Of a stretch of DNA of 41,431 bases, positions 38,910 to 41,431 are shown in pieces. Below the pieces are notes generated by a model. That model was not told the origin of the DNA and did no database searches. It was given only the letters and a program-made list of their open reading frames with translations. Numbering within the stretch: position 1 is the stretch's first letter; the number at the start of each line of letters is the position of its first letter. This stretch comes from Pseudonocardia kujensis. GTDB taxonomy: Bacteria > Actinomycetota > Actinomycetes > Mycobacteriales > Pseudonocardiaceae. Position numbers and translations under genes: made by a program. Where the stretch lies: the NCBI RefSeq assembly GCF_021283305.1, contig NZ_JAJSOK010000067.1, forward strand, positions 1 to 41,431, written 5' to 3'.

Positions 38910-39516
38910 CTACCCCGCGGCGCCAGGAGTGTCCGAGGGTTGAGCGCGATCTTCGGTGCGGGAGGCAGCGGCCAGCCGTGCCCGGAGGTCACGGATCTCG
39001 TGGTCGGCGGCGCCGAGTTGGCGGTGCAGCTCGGCGAGCTGACGGGCGTGCTCGCCGGCCTGCTGCTGGGCGGCCGCGGTGAGCTCGGTCCGCAGTTGCT
39101 CCAGGGCGGCGGTGTGCCGCGCACTGGCCTGGTCGGCGGTCGTCGTCGCAGCGCGGCGCAGCCGCTCCAGCTCGGCGGCGTGCTCGGCGCGGGCGGTGGC
39201 CAGGGCTTCGTCCCGGGCGGCCAGCTCGGCGTGGTGCGTGTCGAGGAGTTCGCGGGTGCGGGTGCGCTCCTCGTCGAGTGCGGTCTGGGTGGCGTGCCGA
39301 GTGGCGTCCAGGGCGGCGAGCCGGTCGCGCAGGACGCCGACCTGGGCGGCGGCCGCCTCGGCGAGCTCCTCGGCGCGCACGAGGCGGTCTTCGAGGGCGG
39401 CGCGGCGGCCCTCGGCGCGCAGCTGCTCGCGGGTCGCGGCGTCGGCGTCCTGCTCGGCCCGATGTTGGGCGCGGTCGGCGGCCGCGGCCCGGTCGAGCTG
39501 ACGCCCCGGCCGCGCG
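38910..39516 (-). CDS. KfrA-like coiled-coil protein, N-terminus cut by IS21
   Basis: About 200 residues on the minus strand form one long charged heptad-type coil (AATREQLRAEGRRAALEDRL, VRAEELAEAAAAQVGVLRDR, LDEERTRTRELLDTHHAELA, ARHTAALEQLRTELTAAAQQ, QLAELHRQLGAADHEIRDLR). This is like the stalk of KfrA proteins, plasmid DNA-binding proteins that aid segregation. The N-terminal DNA-binding domain is missing because IS21 sequence starts at about 39517; the open frame continues into the IS only by chance. Without its head it is probably non-functional. Confidence 0.6.
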
Positions 39517-39906
39517 CAGCCGGGCGCTGCGGCCTGGCTGGTCGAGGCGGCCGCGGCCGGGGCCCGCGGGGTCCGGCGGAAGATGACCGAGGCCGTCGCG
39601 CTGGCCAAGCTGCACCCGCCCGGGCAGGTCGACCAGGCCCTGGGCACCGCGGCGATCGCGGGACGGTTCGCCGAGAACGACCTGTTGCGCGTCCTCGCCC
39701 ACCAAGCAGGCGAGACCGTCGCCAAGCCCGCCACGCAGGCCGGCGAGACCCACAGCCTCCAGCCGGGCACCGCCGCCTGGTCCGGCTTCGGCCTGACTCC
39801 GGGCCCCGAACCAGATCCTGACCCCGGCACTGAGTCCGGCACTGAGTCCGGCACTGAGTCCGGCAATGGGTCCGCTGGGCCGCAACCGACTGGAGAGCCC
39901 GCATGA
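39517..39906 (+). pseudogene. IS21-family IstA transposase, C-terminal fragment
   Basis: The plus strand reads AAWLVEAAAAGARGVRRKMT, EAVALAKLHPPGQVDQALGT, AAIAGRFAENDLLRVLAHQA and GETHSLQPGTAAWSGFG: the C-terminal 110 residues of IstA. The N-terminal and DDE parts are absent. Its stop overlaps the istB start (ATGA), the native IS21 arrangement. A 12-base tandem repeat lies in its last codons. Confidence 0.85.
39826..39873 (+). repeat. 12-base tandem repeat GGCACTGAGTCC
   Basis: Three exact copies and one decayed copy, in frame, encoding Gly-Thr-Glu-Ser units in the IstA tail. Confidence 0.85.
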
Positions 39907-40713
39907 GCGCCACCACGACACCGAGCTCCGCGGGCTCGGCAGGCGTTGCCGGCTCGGCCGGTGATCCGCTGGCCGAGGCGGTCGAGCTCACCCGCCGGCT
40001 CAAGCTCCCGCACATCCGCCGTCACCTGCTCGAGCTCGTCCCGACCGCGCGGGCCCAGCGCTGGGACCACGCCGAGCTGGTCCGGGTCCTGCTCGCCGAG
40101 GAGGCCGCCGGCCGCGACGCGACGAACCTGCGGACAAGACGCGCCCGCGCCGGGTTCCCCGCCGGGAGACCCTGCAGGACTGGGACGCCGCGTCCTCGAC
40201 GATCCCGCGCCCGACCCAGGACGCGCTCACCAGCCTGGAATGGGTCGGGCGGCGGGGAACCTCTGCGTCTGCGGTCCGTCCGGGACCGGGAAGAGCCACT
40301 TCTGCGAAGCACTCGGGCAGGCCGCGGTCGAGGCCGGGATGACCGTCGCCTGGTTCACCATCGAGGACCTCGGTGCGTTCGTCCGCCGCCACCGAGCCGA
40401 CGACTCCATCACCCGCGCGCTTGCCCGGCTGATCCGCACCGACCTGATCATCGTCGACGACATCGGGCTGCTGCCCGTCAGCCCGGACGCTGCGGAGGGC
40501 TTCTATCGGCTCGTCGACGCCGCCTACGAACGCCGCTCGCTGGCCGTCTCCAGCAACCTGCACCCCTCCGGGTTCGACGAGATCATGCCGAAGACCCTCG
40601 CCACCGCCACGGTCGACCGACTGCTACACCACGCCCACATCGTCGTCACACAGGGCGACAGCTACCGCCTCGCCCAGGCCACCTCCGGCAAGCGGGTGAG
40701 CCCGTTGACATGA
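39903..40713 (+). pseudogene. IS21-family IstB helper ATPase with two frameshifts
   Basis: From ATG 39903 the protein reads EAVELTRRLKLPHIRRHLLE and LVRVLLAEEAAGRDATNLRT. It shifts frame near 40160 (ETLQDWDAASSTIPRPTQDA in a second frame), and again near 40257 where GA is missing (GRRGN instead of GRREN). It then gives NLCVCGPSGTGKSHFCEALG (Walker A), TDLIIVDDIGLLPVSPDAAE (Walker B), RSLAVSSNLHPSGFDEIMPK and HHAHIVVTQGDSYRLAQATS. All ATPase motifs survive but not in one frame. It closely matches the IstB fragment at 1480-1862. Confidence 0.85.
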
Positions 40714-40733
40714 CCCGAGCACCACCCCGAGGC

Positions 40734-40806
40734 GGGGAGATATCTGGCCGCCGTCGGGGAGAACCAACTGGCCCCCAGTGGGGAGAACTACTGGCCGCCA
40801 ACGGGG
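40734..40806. repeat. IS21 terminal repeat array (istB-side end)
   Basis: GGGGAGATATCTGGCCG (40734), GGGGAGAAC...TGGCC (40756), GGGGAGAACTACTGGCCG (40780) and GGGGATTT (40803) form the direct-repeat array of an IS21 end. Its first unit is identical to the one at 2194. Confidence 0.75.
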
Positions 40807-40838
40807 ATTTCAAGGGCTCTGGCACAGATTGCGTGATC

Positions 40839-41431
40839 TCAGCTGCTCAGGAGGACACGGCGGCGGAGGTGATTGAAGGTGGCGCGTCCGTACATCTGTC
40901 GCTTGATCGCCTTGATGCGGGTGACGTTGCCTTCGACGGCGCCGGAGCTCCAGGTCAGGGTGAGCCCGGCGCGGACGGCGTCGTAGTCCTTGACCAGGCC
41001 GTCGGCGAAGCCGCGGAGCGCGGCGATGCCGCTGTTCTGAGCGTCGGTGATCCATCCGTCGATGCGGTCGCCGCGGCGTTCATGGCCGAGGCGAGCGAAC
41101 TCACAGGCGAGTTGGTGCACGGTCCGAAGGGTGGTGCAGCGGTCGAGCACGACCGCGAGGCCGCTGCGGTCGTCGTCGGTCTGCTTGTGGTCGGGTCGCA
41201 TGATCCAGCCGGTGATCTGTCGTGGTGACGGCGCAGCGGGTGAGGTGTCGGGTGGGGTCGTGCTGGTGCGCCAGGTCTGCAGGAGACGACGCACGGACCG
41301 TTCGGATCCGCGGTAGCCGCGGTCGCGCAGTTCCCGGGTGAGCCGCCCGGCGTTGTCGCAGCCCTCTTGCCAGCGCCAGGTGAGGAAGGGCAGGTGCTGG
41401 TCGAGTTGGGTGCCTCGGGTCGGGTTTGGGG
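40839..41431 (-). CDS. ISL3-family transposase, C-terminal part (runs off the right edge)
   Basis: About 197 residues on the minus strand, starting outside the window: LDQHLPFLTWRWQEGCDNAG, RLTRELRDRGYRGSERSVRR, then AVVLDRCTTLRTVHQLACEF, DGLVKDYDAVRAGLTLTWSS and GAVEGNVTRIKAIKRQMYGR with the DDE Glu in the SSGAVEGNV block. These are the closing blocks of ISL3 transposases. The frame is open to the edge, so it may be intact. Bases about 40814-40838 downstream of the stop (GGCTCTGGCACAGATTGCGT) look like its terminal repeat and abut the IS21 end. Confidence 0.85.
   Translation of the reverse strand, partial: PNPTRGTQLDQHLPFLTWRWQEGCDNAGRLTRELRDRGYRGSERSVRRLLQTWRTSTTPPDTSPAAPSPRQITGWIMRPDHKQTDDDRSGLAVVLDRCTTLRTVHQLACEFARLGHERRGDRIDGWITDAQNSGIAALRGFADGLVKDYDAVRAGLTLTWSSGAVEGNVTRIKAIKRQMYGRATFNHLRRRVLLSS

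Noticed and set aside
39826..39873. Short tandem repeats as a possible CRISPR array
   Set aside because: Units are contiguous, 12 bases long and in frame with the IstA tail, with no spacers and no cas genes.
38285..40015. 576-residue minus-strand frame across the isomerase and IS21 region
   Set aside because: Crosses a real plus-strand gene, a coiled-coil gene in another frame and IS21 sequence; composition is Pro/Arg/Ser noise.

Overview
The window is high-GC actinobacterial DNA whose genes resemble those of Pseudonocardia and related Pseudonocardiaceae: mycothiol-dependent enzyme family, Scr1/DUF6879 regulators, Lsr2, DUF4913, DUF1173 and DUF3987 proteins. It looks like a conjugative plasmid, or a plasmid-like region, heavily eroded by insertion sequences. 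I see no rRNA, tRNA, CRISPR array, integrase or attachment site. Assignments rest on recognising protein families by eye; no database search was run.

Layout. 1-2.5 kb is a scrap heap of IS3, IS701, IS21 and IS110 fragments. 2.8-12.4 kb is a catabolic island, part alive and part dead: a flavin monooxygenase, a RidA protein, remnants of a ring-cleavage-pathway aldolase and a patatin, then a minus-strand operon (amidohydrolase, alpha/beta hydrolase, frameshifted RidA, FAH-family enzyme). IS630, IS701 and IS481 pieces lie among these genes. The IS481 transposase is fused in frame to a truncated PucR-type regulator. 14.2-14.7 kb is a broken DUF3987 gene.

15.0-27.3 kb is the plasmid backbone. A tightly overlapping minus-strand operon encodes transfer functions (small Cys-rich proteins, a multi-span membrane protein, a TraG/VirD4-like coupling ATPase, a DUF4913 protein). 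An intact IS110 element splits it from an upstream small membrane gene. A regulatory region packed with inverted repeats (21.0-21.28 kb) separates it from a divergent operon of DUF6879/Scr1 regulators. Next come a structured leader, a candidate replication initiator translationally coupled to a DnaB-family helicase, a zinc-finger protein and Lsr2.

27.4-28.8 kb holds two toxin-antitoxin loci facing away from each other: a HepT remnant, and a Phd-type antitoxin carrying a VbhA-like Fic-inhibitory motif with its Fic toxin. 29.1-30.2 kb is a broken IS1380. 30.3-38.7 kb is a set of mostly intact metabolic and stress genes: quinone oxidoreductase/TetR with twin operators; a HTH regulator divergent from a DUF2231, membrane, GTP cyclohydrolase I and DoxX group; a dead ATP-dependent DNA ligase; and ArsR, SRPBCC and mycothiol-type isomerase genes. 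38.9-41.4 kb is a coiled-coil KfrA-like tail cut by an IS21 remnant, followed by a partial ISL3 transposase.

The most interesting items are the Fic module, whose antitoxin motif and altered Fic motif do not match the textbook pair, the IS110 element with a candidate bridge RNA, the regulatory region between the transfer and regulator operons, and the FolE-centred gene group.
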